A stretch of DNA of 50,188 nt from Streptomyces bambusae (GTDB lineage: Bacteria > Actinomycetota > Actinomycetes > Streptomycetales > Streptomycetaceae). The DNA lies in the NCBI RefSeq assembly GCF_019400985.1, contig NZ_WTFF01000014.1, positions 1 through 50,188 of the forward strand, given 5' to 3'. Below the pieces are notes generated by a model. It made no database searches and was not told where the DNA came from. It was given only the letters and a program-made list of their open reading frames with translations. Made by a program: the position numbers and the translations under genes. Positions 33,035 to 41,248 of the stretch are shown here, in pieces (positions within the stretch are counted from its first letter, which is position 1; every line of letters begins with the position of its first letter).

Positions 33035-34402
33035 GTGGAACGGACAGGACCGACCCTCTTCCAGACCCTGATCAACCAGCGGGGCTGGCAGGACTACCAG
33101 GTCTTCAAGAAGCGGTACGAGCAGGCGGCCAAGCAGTTAGCCGAGCTGGAGGGACCGCCCTCGATCTCGACCGCGACCATCGAAAAGCGCCAGTTCTTCC
33201 GGTACGCGCACGGCGAGGTCCGCACCCCGCAGACCGTCGCCCGCCGGATTCTGGAGTTCATGTTCCCGGGAATCCCGGCGGCACGGCTCCTCGGACCCGT
33301 GCCGTCCGGGCACGAGTCCGCGCCGCGCCATCCCGCGGCAGAGCAACACCTTGCAGTGGAACCGTTCGAGTACGGCCTTGAGGACGTGGTGACGGCGGCG
33401 GCCAACGAGTCGGCGCGCTTCGCCGCCAGGGCAGAGAGCAGCAACGTGGGACCGCACACGCTGGAGCAGCTGGAAGCTGACATCCGCCGGATAGTCGATT
33501 CGTACCCCAACCGTCCCGTAGGGCCGTTGTTCCGCGAGGTACGCGCCCTGCGCGACCGCGCCTTCGAACTCCTCGAAGGGCGCCAGCCACCGCAGTACAC
33601 CCGCGACCTGTACGTCGGCGCCGGCGTGTTGTGCGGCGTACTGGCGAACGCCAGCTTCGACCTCGGCCGCTACGACGCCGCCGAGACCCAGGCCCGCACC
33701 GCCTTCCTCTTCGGCGAGCTGGCCGGCCACAACGGCCTCCGCTCCTGGGTACGCGGACTCCAGGCGCTGATCTCGTACTGGGACGGGCGCCCGGCCGACG
33801 CCGTACGCCTCGCCGAGTCAGGCTCGGCCTTCACGCCAGAGTCGGGTACCGCGCAGATCAGGCTGGAGAGCATCAAGGCACGCGCGTACGGTCAGCTGAA
33901 CCGGCCCGGCGATGCCCTCGCCGCCCTTGGTGCTGCCGACCACCTGCGCGAGCGCCTCGCCGAGGGGGACGAGCTGCCGGGCGGCATGATGGCCTTCCCC
34001 GTCGAAAAGCAGCTCTTCTACGCCAGCAGCACCCACCTCTGGCTGGCCGGGGCCCAGCACCTGGCCGACGCCGAGGCCCGTGCCGACGAGGCGGTGGAGA
34101 TGTTCCAGGCCGCCCCACCGGAGCGCCAGCGGCTCGGCGAAATGTCCCTGGCCCGCATGGACCTGGCCATGGCCCGCCTCGGCCGGGGTGACCTGGACGG
34201 TGCCGCGGCCCAGATCCACAGGGTCCTCGCCACCAGCGCCCGGCGCCGCACCGAGAGTGTGGACCGTCGCATCGGCCACTTCACGCGCCAGCTGGCGCTC
34301 CACCCCGGTGCGGGTGCGCCTGTCGCGATCGGCCTGCGAGAGTCGATCATTGCCCATCAGGAACGCACCATCGCTGAACTCCCGCCAGGAGGCCACCTGT
34401 GA
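33035..34402 (+). CDS. TPR-containing transcriptional regulator (XRE-like N-terminus)
   Basis: The 455-residue protein starts MERTGPTLFQTLINQRGWQD. The first 80 residues look like an XRE-type DNA-binding domain (TIEKRQFFRYAHGEVRTPQT, VARRILEFMFP). The rest is TPR-like helical repeats (DLGRYDAAETQARTAFLFGE, GRPADAVRLAESGSAF, NRPGDALAALGAADHL, LADAEARADEAVEMF, GRGDLDGAAAQIHRVL). Such proteins are common cluster-situated regulators in Streptomyces, sensing peptides or small molecules through the TPR part. GAGGGAG precedes the GTG at 33035. It faces away from the biosynthetic operon and overlaps the next gene by 4 bp. Confidence 0.8.
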   Translation: MERTGPTLFQTLINQRGWQDYQVFKKRYEQAAKQLAELEGPPSISTATIEKRQFFRYAHGEVRTPQTVARRILEFMFPGIPAARLLGPVPSGHESAPRHPAAEQHLAVEPFEYGLEDVVTAAANESARFAARAESSNVGPHTLEQLEADIRRIVDSYPNRPVGPLFREVRALRDRAFELLEGRQPPQYTRDLYVGAGVLCGVLANASFDLGRYDAAETQARTAFLFGELAGHNGLRSWVRGLQALISYWDGRPADAVRLAESGSAFTPESGTAQIRLESIKARAYGQLNRPGDALAALGAADHLRERLAEGDELPGGMMAFPVEKQLFYASSTHLWLAGAQHLADAEARADEAVEMFQAAPPERQRLGEMSLARMDLAMARLGRGDLDGAAAQIHRVLATSARRRTESVDRRIGHFTRQLALHPGAGAPVAIGLRESIIAHQERTIAELPPGGHL

Positions 34403-35238
34403 CCACCGTGACCGTCTTGCACCCCGGCGCCATGGGATCCGCCGTCGCCGCCCAGGCCGCGGCGGCGGGACACGAGGTGCTGTGGGTGCCGGTGGGCCGG
34501 AGCGAGGCCACCCGGGAGCGGGCGCGCATGGTGGGAGCGGTGCCGGTCGACACCCTGGCCGAGGCCCTGGAACGCAGCGCCGTCGTCCTGTCGGTGTGCC
34601 CGCCGCAGGCCGCCGAAGAGGTGGCGGAGCTGGTCAGCGCTCACGGCTTCGCAGGCGTCTACGTCGACGCCAACGCGATCAACCCGCAGCGGATTCGGCA
34701 CATCGCCGAAGCCATCGCTCCCGGGACGTCCGTGCTGGACGGTGCGATCTTCGGTCCGCCTCCAGGCGGGGCTCGGACCGCCCGTCTCTATCTGGCCGGG
34801 GAAGGCCCAGCGATCCACCTGGTGGAGGGCCTGTTCAAGGACACGGCCCTGCACACCCGCCAGTCGAGTGGCGCCATCGGCTCCGCCTCCGCACTCAAGA
34901 TGGCCTTCGCCGGCTATCAGAAGGCCGCCCGCACCCTGGCCGGCGTGGCCCACGCGCTTGCCGACGCCCACGGCGTCGGCGAGGAGCTGACCGCAGAGGC
35001 CCAGGTCATGGCCTCCAACATCCTCTCCGACCCCGAATACCTCCCCAGCGTCGCGGCCCGCGCCTGGCGCTGGGCGCCGGAGATGCAGGACATCGCCGAC
35101 ACGCTCCGCGCGGCCGACCTGCCGCCGGACATGGCCGAGGCCGCGGTGACTGTGATGTCGCGCTGGGAGCGGGACAAGGACCGGTACGACCTGTCGGTCG
35201 CGGACGTCCTCGCCCACCTGCGGAGGCCTGGCATCTGA
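34399..35238 (+). CDS. NAD(P)-dependent beta-hydroxyacid dehydrogenase-like protein (DUF1932 type)
   Basis: The 279-residue protein has an N-terminal Rossmann domain (VTVLHPGAMGSAVAAQAAAA; G-x-M-G motif). The domain-linking stretch is VLDGAIFGPPPGGARTARLY, and the C-terminal helical domain shows SASALKMAFAGYQKAARTLA, where the Lys corresponds to the family's catalytic Lys (K-x-x-x-x-G/N). It resembles 6-phosphogluconate-dehydrogenase-like enzymes with a DUF1932 C-terminus. It likely oxidises or reduces a hydroxy intermediate of the pathway. The GTG start overlaps the regulator stop by 4 bp. Substrate unknown. Confidence 0.82.
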   Translation: MTTVTVLHPGAMGSAVAAQAAAAGHEVLWVPVGRSEATRERARMVGAVPVDTLAEALERSAVVLSVCPPQAAEEVAELVSAHGFAGVYVDANAINPQRIRHIAEAIAPGTSVLDGAIFGPPPGGARTARLYLAGEGPAIHLVEGLFKDTALHTRQSSGAIGSASALKMAFAGYQKAARTLAGVAHALADAHGVGEELTAEAQVMASNILSDPEYLPSVAARAWRWAPEMQDIADTLRAADLPPDMAEAAVTVMSRWERDKDRYDLSVADVLAHLRRPGI

Positions 35239-35262
35239 TTGCAGTAGGCGCCCAACCCACAT

Positions 35263-35425
35263 GTTCACTCAGTGAACTGGGCGGCCGTTCAGTCGGTGAA
35301 CGGCCAGCTGTTCACTGAGTGAACAGCCCTGGGAGCGCGGTTCAGAATCCGGATGGGGCCCCGTTCCCTCAGGGAACGAGGCGGTCGTTCCTCAAGGGAA
35401 CACCGACGGTGTTCCCTTGAGGAAC
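35263..35425. repeat. array of six 15-bp palindromes, 23-24 bp spacing, two sequence types
   Basis: Palindromes start at 35263 (GTTCACTCAGTGAAC), 35287 (GTTCAGTCGGTGAAC), 35310 (GTTCACTGAGTGAAC), 35363 (GTTCCCTCAGGGAAC), 35387 (GTTCCTCAAGGGAAC) and 35411 (GTTCCCTTGAGGAAC). A degenerate GTTC half-site lies at 35340 in the centre. The outer frame is GTTC-N7-GAAC throughout; the first three have ACT/AGT-type arms and the last three CCT/AGG-type arms. The array fills a 221-bp gap between two gene 3' ends (dehydrogenase and relaxase), so it is not a promoter region. Confidence 0.95.
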
Positions 35426-35459
35426 ATGCCGGTCGGCAGTGATAGTGGCGGTCTTTCGG

Positions 35460-37139
35460 CTACCGGCCGCTTCGTCGGGATCCCAGCTGTCGGGAGTGAC
35501 CAAGGACGGCTGTGCTCGACCCCGGGCGGATGGTGCCTGCGGAGTCGGGATGAGTGGGCCCTTCACCGGCCATGCCGATCAGGCGGTTCAGCCGCCATGT
35601 AAGGACGTCACTGATCGAGGTGGCGGTGTCGAGTTCGCGGTGGCGGGCGGCTTGGGCGAGGAGGGGCGCGGGGTCGAGGCCGACGGTCTGTGCGTCGGCG
35701 AGGGTGGCGGCGAGGGCCAGCCAGCCAGGCTCGGCGACGATCTGCCCGGCCAGGTCCGGTAGCGCTTGGTGGACGATGGCGGCCTGCTGCTGAGCAACCG
35801 AGACGCCGAGGCGGAGGCCGCGCTCGTGGATAACGGTCAGGGGCTGGACGGTGGCTGCCAGGTAGGCGGCGCGTAGGTGTTCGGCTGCCTGGTGGGCGGC
35901 TTCGGCTTGCTGGTCGTGGTGGCGCGTGCGGTGCCAGTGCTGTGCTGCGACGACGGCCAGGAGGAGGGCGTCGAGGAGGATCGCGATGAGGGCTCCGTCC
36001 TTGGGGGCGGGTTCGCGCACGATCGCCTTGATCGCCCGTCGTGTGGCCTGGGCCTGCTGGTGGCGGGCGCGGATACGGGAGCGGCTGGCCCGCTCGAAGG
36101 CCGCGGCTGCCTGGGCCAGCTGGGGCTTGTAGTTGGCGGGAGCGATCAGGGGGAGTGCATCGAGGGTTTCGGCGAGCACGGTGATGTGGGCCTGGGCCAC
36201 GGCGTCGTCGGCTTCGTCGAGAATGTCGGGGATGCGGGTGGCCGCGTCAGTGACCTGCTGCCAGGCCGTACGCCGACGGCCGGGGGGCCGATCCGTGGGG
36301 CCGGGTCCGGTGGGTGCGAGGCGTTCGCTGATCTTGGGGTAGGACAGGTCCGGGGCCAGGGCGGAACCGGAGAACCACACCGGCTCTCCGTCCTTGTTGG
36401 TGTCGCCCCCGAGGGCGACTTTGTAGCCTCGGATGTCGCCGGAGGGAAAGTGCTGGATGTCCACCAGGACGCCGGCGCCACGGAGGATGGTGAAGAACTC
36501 CTTGGTGTCGGTGGCAGCCGCCACCGCTGTGCGGACGGTGGTGCGCAGCCTCTCCCGGGGCGTGACAGCGTGGCCGGAGCGGCGGGCCTTCTCCTGTTCG
36601 GCGCGGGTGGGGCGCTTGGCGGCGGTGTGGTCGCCGCGTATGACCTGGCGCAGTCCGTATTCCTTCTCGATGGCGGCGAGTTCCTTGTCGGCGCGCGGGT
36701 AGTCGTTCCAGTTGCGGGGTTGGCGGAGGTCGCCGCGGACTTTGGTGGCGACGATGTGGATGTGGTCGTCGGCGTGGCGGACGGCGACCCAGCGGCAGGC
36801 GTCGGGGTCGCCGGCCGGGGCGATGCCGGTGGCGTTCAGGACACGGCGGGCGATCACCGCCCACTCCCCGTCCGTCAGGATCCGGTCCTCGGGGGCGGCC
36901 CGGACCGAGCAGTGCCAGACGTGCTGGTCGGGCGCGCGGTCGCCAGCCTGCTTCACGCGTAGGTCGAGGACGGCGGCGAGCTGGGCGAGTGTGGCGGTCT
37001 CGTCGCGGCCGGGGTCCGGGGCGAAGCCGTCCCATGACGCGACCAGGTGCGGGTCGATGTGCTCGTTGGCGCGACCCGGCCCGTAGAGGTAGCGCAGGAC
37101 GCCGCGGGTGTCGGCGCCGGAGCCGATTTTCGCGATCAA
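35460..37139 (-). CDS. relaxase (MobA-type mobilisation nuclease)
   Basis: The 559-residue protein starts MIAKIGSGADTRGVLRYLYG, the typical actinobacterial relaxase N-terminus with GRANEHIDPHLVASWDGF. The HUH-type metal motif is RHADDHIHIVATKVRGDLRQ. A long Ala/Gln-rich helical C-terminal half has one hydrophobic patch (GALIAILLDALLLAVVAAQH). It would nick the transfer origin and lead the strand into the recipient. The TTG at 37139 follows the MobC stop directly and reproduces the family's normal start, so it is preferred. Catalytic Tyr is probably Tyr17 or Tyr19 near the N-terminus. Confidence 0.88.
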   Translation of the reverse strand: MIAKIGSGADTRGVLRYLYGPGRANEHIDPHLVASWDGFAPDPGRDETATLAQLAAVLDLRVKQAGDRAPDQHVWHCSVRAAPEDRILTDGEWAVIARRVLNATGIAPAGDPDACRWVAVRHADDHIHIVATKVRGDLRQPRNWNDYPRADKELAAIEKEYGLRQVIRGDHTAAKRPTRAEQEKARRSGHAVTPRERLRTTVRTAVAAATDTKEFFTILRGAGVLVDIQHFPSGDIRGYKVALGGDTNKDGEPVWFSGSALAPDLSYPKISERLAPTGPGPTDRPPGRRRTAWQQVTDAATRIPDILDEADDAVAQAHITVLAETLDALPLIAPANYKPQLAQAAAAFERASRSRIRARHQQAQATRRAIKAIVREPAPKDGALIAILLDALLLAVVAAQHWHRTRHHDQQAEAAHQAAEHLRAAYLAATVQPLTVIHERGLRLGVSVAQQQAAIVHQALPDLAGQIVAEPGWLALAATLADAQTVGLDPAPLLAQAARHRELDTATSISDVLTWRLNRLIGMAGEGPTHPDSAGTIRPGSSTAVLGHSRQLGSRRSGR

Positions 37140-37775
37140 TCAGGCCGCCCTCTTCGCGGTGGCGGTTCTGTCCGCCGCCATGTCGATCGCTGTGGCGGCA
37201 TCACGGGCCAGGCCGAGGATGCGTCCGGCTTCCGCGAGGACGGTGGTGTCCCCAGGGTGTGGATGGCCACCGGCGTTGAGCTTGTGGGCGATCTGGTTGA
37301 CGTTGGTGCCGATCCTGGCGATCGCGGTGCGCAGGGTGGCTAGCTCGTCGATCAGGTCGTCGTGGCTGGTGCGTTGGCCGGGCAGAGCGAGGTCGTCGGC
37401 GAGGTAGGCCATGACGACGGCGCCGACGAAGTGGGCGCCGGCCAGGTTCAGGCGGCGGGCCTCGGCGGTGATCGCGGTGTGCTCGGCGAGGCTGTAGCGG
37501 ACGTCGACGCGCATCTTGCGCTGCTCGGTGTCACGTGCACGGCGACGTGCGATGCGGCGGAGCGCGGCTTCATCGGCGGCGCGTACGGGCACGGCAGCCC
37601 CTGTTTCCCCCTCCGGCGCGCCCTCGCGCCGGAGCCCTGCCTCCGCCACCCCTGGGGCGGAGGCTGAGTTGGACCGGCCCTTGGACGGTCCAACGCCATA
37701 CCTTGCTGCGCTGTGGGCTGGGGTGGCGGACGACTGCTGCCGGGGCGTGATGGGTTTGTGGTTCGGCTCGTGCAT
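37140..37775 (-). CDS. MobC-like relaxosome accessory protein
   Basis: The 211-residue protein has a disordered, basic N-terminal third. The conserved C-terminal domain shows KMRVDVRYSLAEHTAITAEA (ribbon-helix-helix-like), RLNLAGAHFVGAVVMAYL and TAIARIGTNVNQIAHKLNAG, the last being the MobC hallmark (R-x-G-x-N-x-N-Q-I-A). MobC binds the origin and helps the relaxase open it. GGAG precedes the ATG at 37775. Its stop is immediately followed by the relaxase start. The origin of transfer should be near this operon. Confidence 0.9.
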   Translation of the reverse strand: MHEPNHKPITPRQQSSATPAHSAARYGVGPSKGRSNSASAPGVAEAGLRREGAPEGETGAAVPVRAADEAALRRIARRRARDTEQRKMRVDVRYSLAEHTAITAEARRLNLAGAHFVGAVVMAYLADDLALPGQRTSHDDLIDELATLRTAIARIGTNVNQIAHKLNAGGHPHPGDTTVLAEAGRILGLARDAATAIDMAADRTATAKRAA

Positions 37776-37824
37776 GAGTCTCCGGTCGGGGCGTGGAGGG
37801 GCGGGAGGCTGGGCGAGGGGGTTG

Positions 37825-39198
37825 TCAGCCGTCGTGAGAAGCGTTCAGTTCGGCCTTGACCGCTCGGACGATCTCGCCGGCGTGATCGCTGGCGACGCTG
37901 TATCCGTCGTCGCGTACGGCCTGCTCCAGGAGGTCACGGGATAGGCGGCCATGCTGGTCGTGGAGACGGTGGGCGTAATCGCGAAGGATGTCGTCGGAGG
38001 CGTGGGGTTTACGGCCCGGCCGCTTCGCCTTCGGCGTAGCGCGTCTGGCCGGTGGGGTACGCGAGCCGCTGCCCGTGGGTGGCGGAACCGCCTCCTGTGG
38101 GCGGGCTGCCCGTGCGGGGCGGGCTGTCGGTTTCGGGCCGGAGCGGGCGGTGGCATTCGGGCGGGCGGATCGCGGGCGGGCGCCCGGATGGGGTTCCTCA
38201 TCGCCCGAATCTGATGGGTGCGGGCGGGGTCGGTCTTCTGCCCGCCCGTCGCCCTCTGCCCGCTCGTCGGCGTCCGCCCGGGAGTGGTCGGGCTGCACTG
38301 CGGGCGGGCTGACGGGCTGCCCGGCGGGCGTAGACCATCGCCCGGGCAGGTCGATGGTGGCCAGGGCTGCTGCTTGGCGGCGGGTCGCGAGCTGGCGCAG
38401 CAGCTGCTCGTTGCGGCGTGGGTCGGCGTCGATGCCGGAGCGGGCGAGGGCCTTGGACAGGCGGCGCACGGTGCGTCGGCCCGCCCCTTCGGTGCGCTGT
38501 TCGGGCGTCATCTCGGCGAGGCGGGCGGCGAGGGCGACGGCCCGGTGCATGGCCCGGTCGCGGATGATCTCGGCGGCGCCCTGGTCCTGCTCGGTGATCC
38601 CCAGGCGGGCGAACAGCCGCTCGCGGGCCTGCCGGGTGAGAACGGCGACGAGTCCGCGGGACTCGGCGTCGGGGGTGCGCTGGCGGAACTCGATGCCCAT
38701 GGCCAGGTGCCACAGCACGGCCGCCAGCACCGGACCGGCGAAGGCGCGCACGGCGCCGCCGACCAGGCCGGACTCGGCGTAGGCGGGGATGGTCTGCATG
38801 GCGGTGATCACCCAGACCAGGGCACCGGGCAGGCCGGCCGCCCGCCGCGGCCCGTGCAGGTTCTGCCGGGCCATCAGCGCCATCGAGAACAGAGCGAGTT
38901 CTGCGGCAGCGAACATCGCGGTGCGCTCGGCGGTGTTGCGCATGTCGAGGTAGTGGGCGGCGAACCGCCAACTGGTGTCCGCGCTGTAGGCGGTGCACAC
39001 CAGTGCTGCCACGGCCGCGGTGACGATGGCGGCCGAGGGGCGCCGCTTCCGATCGTGGATGCGGCGTTGCCTATGTCGGGCGATCAGGCCCGCAACCAGC
39101 GCGCCGACCGCGAAGGCCGAGACGGCCAGGGGCAAGAGCAGACCACCGGCGTACGGGAGGGACGCGGTCGGGAAGGTGTCGGTCATGGCAGGGGGCAT
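37825..39198 (-). CDS. DUF2637 membrane protein
   Basis: The 457-residue protein has four hydrophobic segments in its first 190 residues (LLLPLAVSAFAVGALVAGLI, AAIVTAAVAALVCTAYSA, AMFAAAELALFSMALMARQN, VVGGAVRAFAGPVLAAVLWHL-like). The last of these is followed by IEFRQRTPDAESRGL. This N-terminal layout is the DUF2637 family of actinobacterial plasmids and integrative elements. The middle is a long Pro/Arg/Ser-rich disordered linker (about 300-400). The C-terminal 60 residues (SDDILRDYAHRLHDQHGRLS...AVRDDGYSVASDHAGEIV) form a small helical domain resembling DNA-binding wings. Role in transfer or maintenance is unknown. ATG 39198 or 39186 could be the start. Confidence 0.8.
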   Translation of the reverse strand: MPPAMTDTFPTASLPYAGGLLLPLAVSAFAVGALVAGLIARHRQRRIHDRKRRPSAAIVTAAVAALVCTAYSADTSWRFAAHYLDMRNTAERTAMFAAAELALFSMALMARQNLHGPRRAAGLPGALVWVITAMQTIPAYAESGLVGGAVRAFAGPVLAAVLWHLAMGIEFRQRTPDAESRGLVAVLTRQARERLFARLGITEQDQGAAEIIRDRAMHRAVALAARLAEMTPEQRTEGAGRRTVRRLSKALARSGIDADPRRNEQLLRQLATRRQAAALATIDLPGRWSTPAGQPVSPPAVQPDHSRADADERAEGDGRAEDRPRPHPSDSGDEEPHPGARPRSARPNATARSGPKPTARPARAARPQEAVPPPTGSGSRTPPARRATPKAKRPGRKPHASDDILRDYAHRLHDQHGRLSRDLLEQAVRDDGYSVASDHAGEIVRAVKAELNASHDG

Positions 39199-39449
39199 TT
39201 ACGGGGCTGCTCCGAGGGGGTGATGAGGAGGCGATCACGGCGTTCACGGCGAGGGCGTACACGCGAGCCCCCTCCTAAAGGGGGGCTCGCGCGTGAACGC
39301 CTGGGCGCGTGTACGGCGTGCACGGTCGCGTGAACGTTTGACCTGCGGGTTTGTGGCGACCGTGTGCGCTTCGGGTCGACTGTGGGCCCGTGCGGTCGGG
39401 AGGGGTGCGTGTACGCCCCTGTGTACGGTCCGGAGGGCGCGGCGGGTGC
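39199..39449. other. 251-bp non-coding region with a nested dyad (39240-39300), candidate origin or control site
   Basis: An inner perfect stem CGCGAGCCCCC / GGGGGCTCGCG (39262-39291) is nested in outer arms GCGTTCAC / GTGAACGC (39240-39300). Further CGTGTACG, CGTGAACG and GTGTACGC words follow to 39427. The GTTCAC/GTGAAC arms repeat the half-sites of the array at 35263. The gap lies between the helicase-like and DUF2637 genes. No gene seen. Confidence 0.55.
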
Positions 39450-40985
39450 CTAGGAGACGGCGCCGATGTGGCGGACAGAGGCGCGGTAGCGTGCCTGCTG
39501 GCCGCCTCCGGTGCCGCCCGCGGCGCCTTCGGCCTTGGTGGCCAGTCCGGCCTTGACGAGGCGGTCCAGGGTGCGTCGGGCCTTCTCGGTGGCGGCACGG
39601 TCGGGGTTGGTCTCGCCGCTCTGGACGGCGGCGAGTTCGCGGACGGTCAGCCCGTCCGGGCGGGTGCGCAGGATCTGCACCGGATCGAGCGCTGGGTCGA
39701 CCGAGCTGGTGCCGCGCTCGTGGTCGTGGATGACCTGGAGTGGGCCGATCTCCCCGGTCGGGGTCTTCAGGTGGTGGACGGTGACGGCGAGGTCGCCGGC
39801 CTCTCCGGCCACGTACAGGACGCTGCCCGCGCCGGAGACGATCCACGTGGAGCCGTACACGCGGTCCAGGGTGGGTTTCTGGGCGCGCGGGGTGTTCTCG
39901 CTGGCCTTGCGCTGGTGGTGCAGTTCCAGGACTTCCACCCCGGCGCGCATGGCCCGCTGGCGGGCGTTGTTGTAGGCGACGCCGAGGGCGTCGTCTACCA
40001 GGGTGCTCACCGCGTCCTTGAGACTGTCGATCACGATGGTGTCGGCCTGGTGGGCGGCGGCGAGGTCGGCCAGGAGGTCGGGCTCCTTGTCCAGCGTGGC
40101 CGGAAGCGGGCCCTGCCAGACGGCGAGCCCGTCTCGTATTCGGCTTTCATGCTCGGGCTGGATACGGCGGGCCAGGGCGCGGGCGATCTGCTTGTACCGG
40201 TCCAGCGCCAGGTACAGCACGCGCTTGCTGGGAGCGACTGGCATGTCCAGGACGCTGTCGGCCAGCCCCAGGCGGCCGAGGACGACCTGGTGGGCCAGGG
40301 TCGTCTTTCCGACGCCCGGCGCGCCGACGATCATCAGGCTCTCCCCAGAGGACCAGGCGGTCTGCTCGCGGGTTCCCCACAGAGGCTCGGTGTCCGCGCC
40401 GGTCTCGGTGACGAAGCTCCACCCGTCGGTGATGAACCGGGCCAGCCGCCCCTGTCCCGAGGCCAGTGCGCGTTCCCGCTCGGAGCGGACCTCGCTCTCG
40501 ACCTCGCTGCGGATGGCGTCGGGGTCGGCGCCCGGCTCCATGGTCCGCTGCACGGTGCGCAGGCCTGAGGTACGAAGGCGGCGCAGGTCCGCCTTCTTGC
40601 GCACGATCTCGGCGTACCAGACGGCGCCACCGACCGAGGGCGTGGCGTCCGCGAGCTGGTGGAGGTAGGTCGCGCCGCCCACGCGTTCCAGGTCGCCCTG
40701 GTCGCGGAGGCGGTCGCCGAGCACGATCGGGTCGGTCGGCTTGTCCTCGCTCCGCAGGGCCAGGACCGCCCGCCACACCGTCTCGTGCGCGGGCCGGTAG
40801 AAGTCCGGCCCGTCTAGCAGGTTCCGGACGGCGTCGATCACCGCCGCGTCGTGCATGCAGGCGCCCAGTACGGCCGCCTCGGCCCGCACGTCGTGCGGCG
40901 GTACCGCGGTGACGTCAACGGGAGGCTGGTGCTGGTCGTTCGAGTGGTGTGGCGCGTACGGGCGAGATTCGTCCATACTGGGCAC
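39450..40985 (-). CDS. DnaB-like replicative helicase / RepA-type ATPase
   Basis: The 511-residue protein has a DnaB N-terminal domain (about 30-140: RAEAAVLGACMHDAAVIDAV, VGGATYLHQLADATPSVGGA). A RecA-fold ATPase follows, with Walker A MIVGAPGVGKTTLAHQVVLG and a Walker B-like DTIVIDSLKDAVSTL. The C-terminus is winged-helix-like (DGLTVRELAAVQSGETNPDR, RRTLDRLVKAGLATKAEG). It probably acts in replication of the excised element. GTG 40985 has AGGAG 4 nt upstream and is preferred; GTG 40997 and ATG 40976 are alternatives. The Lys/Arg-rich middle lacks the full DnaB linker helix. Confidence 0.85.
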   Translation of the reverse strand: MPSMDESRPYAPHHSNDQHQPPVDVTAVPPHDVRAEAAVLGACMHDAAVIDAVRNLLDGPDFYRPAHETVWRAVLALRSEDKPTDPIVLGDRLRDQGDLERVGGATYLHQLADATPSVGGAVWYAEIVRKKADLRRLRTSGLRTVQRTMEPGADPDAIRSEVESEVRSERERALASGQGRLARFITDGWSFVTETGADTEPLWGTREQTAWSSGESLMIVGAPGVGKTTLAHQVVLGRLGLADSVLDMPVAPSKRVLYLALDRYKQIARALARRIQPEHESRIRDGLAVWQGPLPATLDKEPDLLADLAAAHQADTIVIDSLKDAVSTLVDDALGVAYNNARQRAMRAGVEVLELHHQRKASENTPRAQKPTLDRVYGSTWIVSGAGSVLYVAGEAGDLAVTVHHLKTPTGEIGPLQVIHDHERGTSSVDPALDPVQILRTRPDGLTVRELAAVQSGETNPDRAATEKARRTLDRLVKAGLATKAEGAAGGTGGGQQARYRASVRHIGAVS

Positions 40986-41078
40986 TGAGCTCCTCACTCG
41001 CGGGCTGTACGGGACGGCGAATCCCAGGCCATGCGGGTCAATCGTTCAGGGATGGGCGGTTTCGAGGGTTCGAACTTG

Positions 41079-41110
41079 GCCCCCGGTGTTCGTAGCACCG
41101 GGGGCTTTTT
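41079..41110 (+). terminator. intrinsic terminator with U-tract, no upstream gene on this strand
   Basis: GCCCCCGGTG pairs with CACCGGGGGC, followed by five T. It reads as a textbook plus-strand terminator. It lies 139 bp before the XRE gene and about 90 bp after the divergent helicase start, so it must end a short leader or small RNA, or insulate the regulator. Confidence 0.85.
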
Positions 41111-41248
41111 GCGTTCACCCCCGTGCGGGGGTGGACGACCACAGTACCTGACGTTTTTGGAACCGCAACGGTTGCATTCTGCTCCGCAATGAGCTTTCCT
41201 TGGATCATCGCCCCGGTGTACGCCGGGCCAGATGGAGGAGGTGAACGA

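Noticed and set aside
35263..35425. CRISPR array
   Set aside because: Repeats are 15-bp palindromes with 8-9 bp gaps, far too short for CRISPR, and no cas genes are present.
41040..41105. tRNA-like T-loop (GGGTTCGAAC) before the XRE gene
   Set aside because: The flanking bases do not form a T-stem or acceptor stem; the segment is better read as a leader plus terminator.
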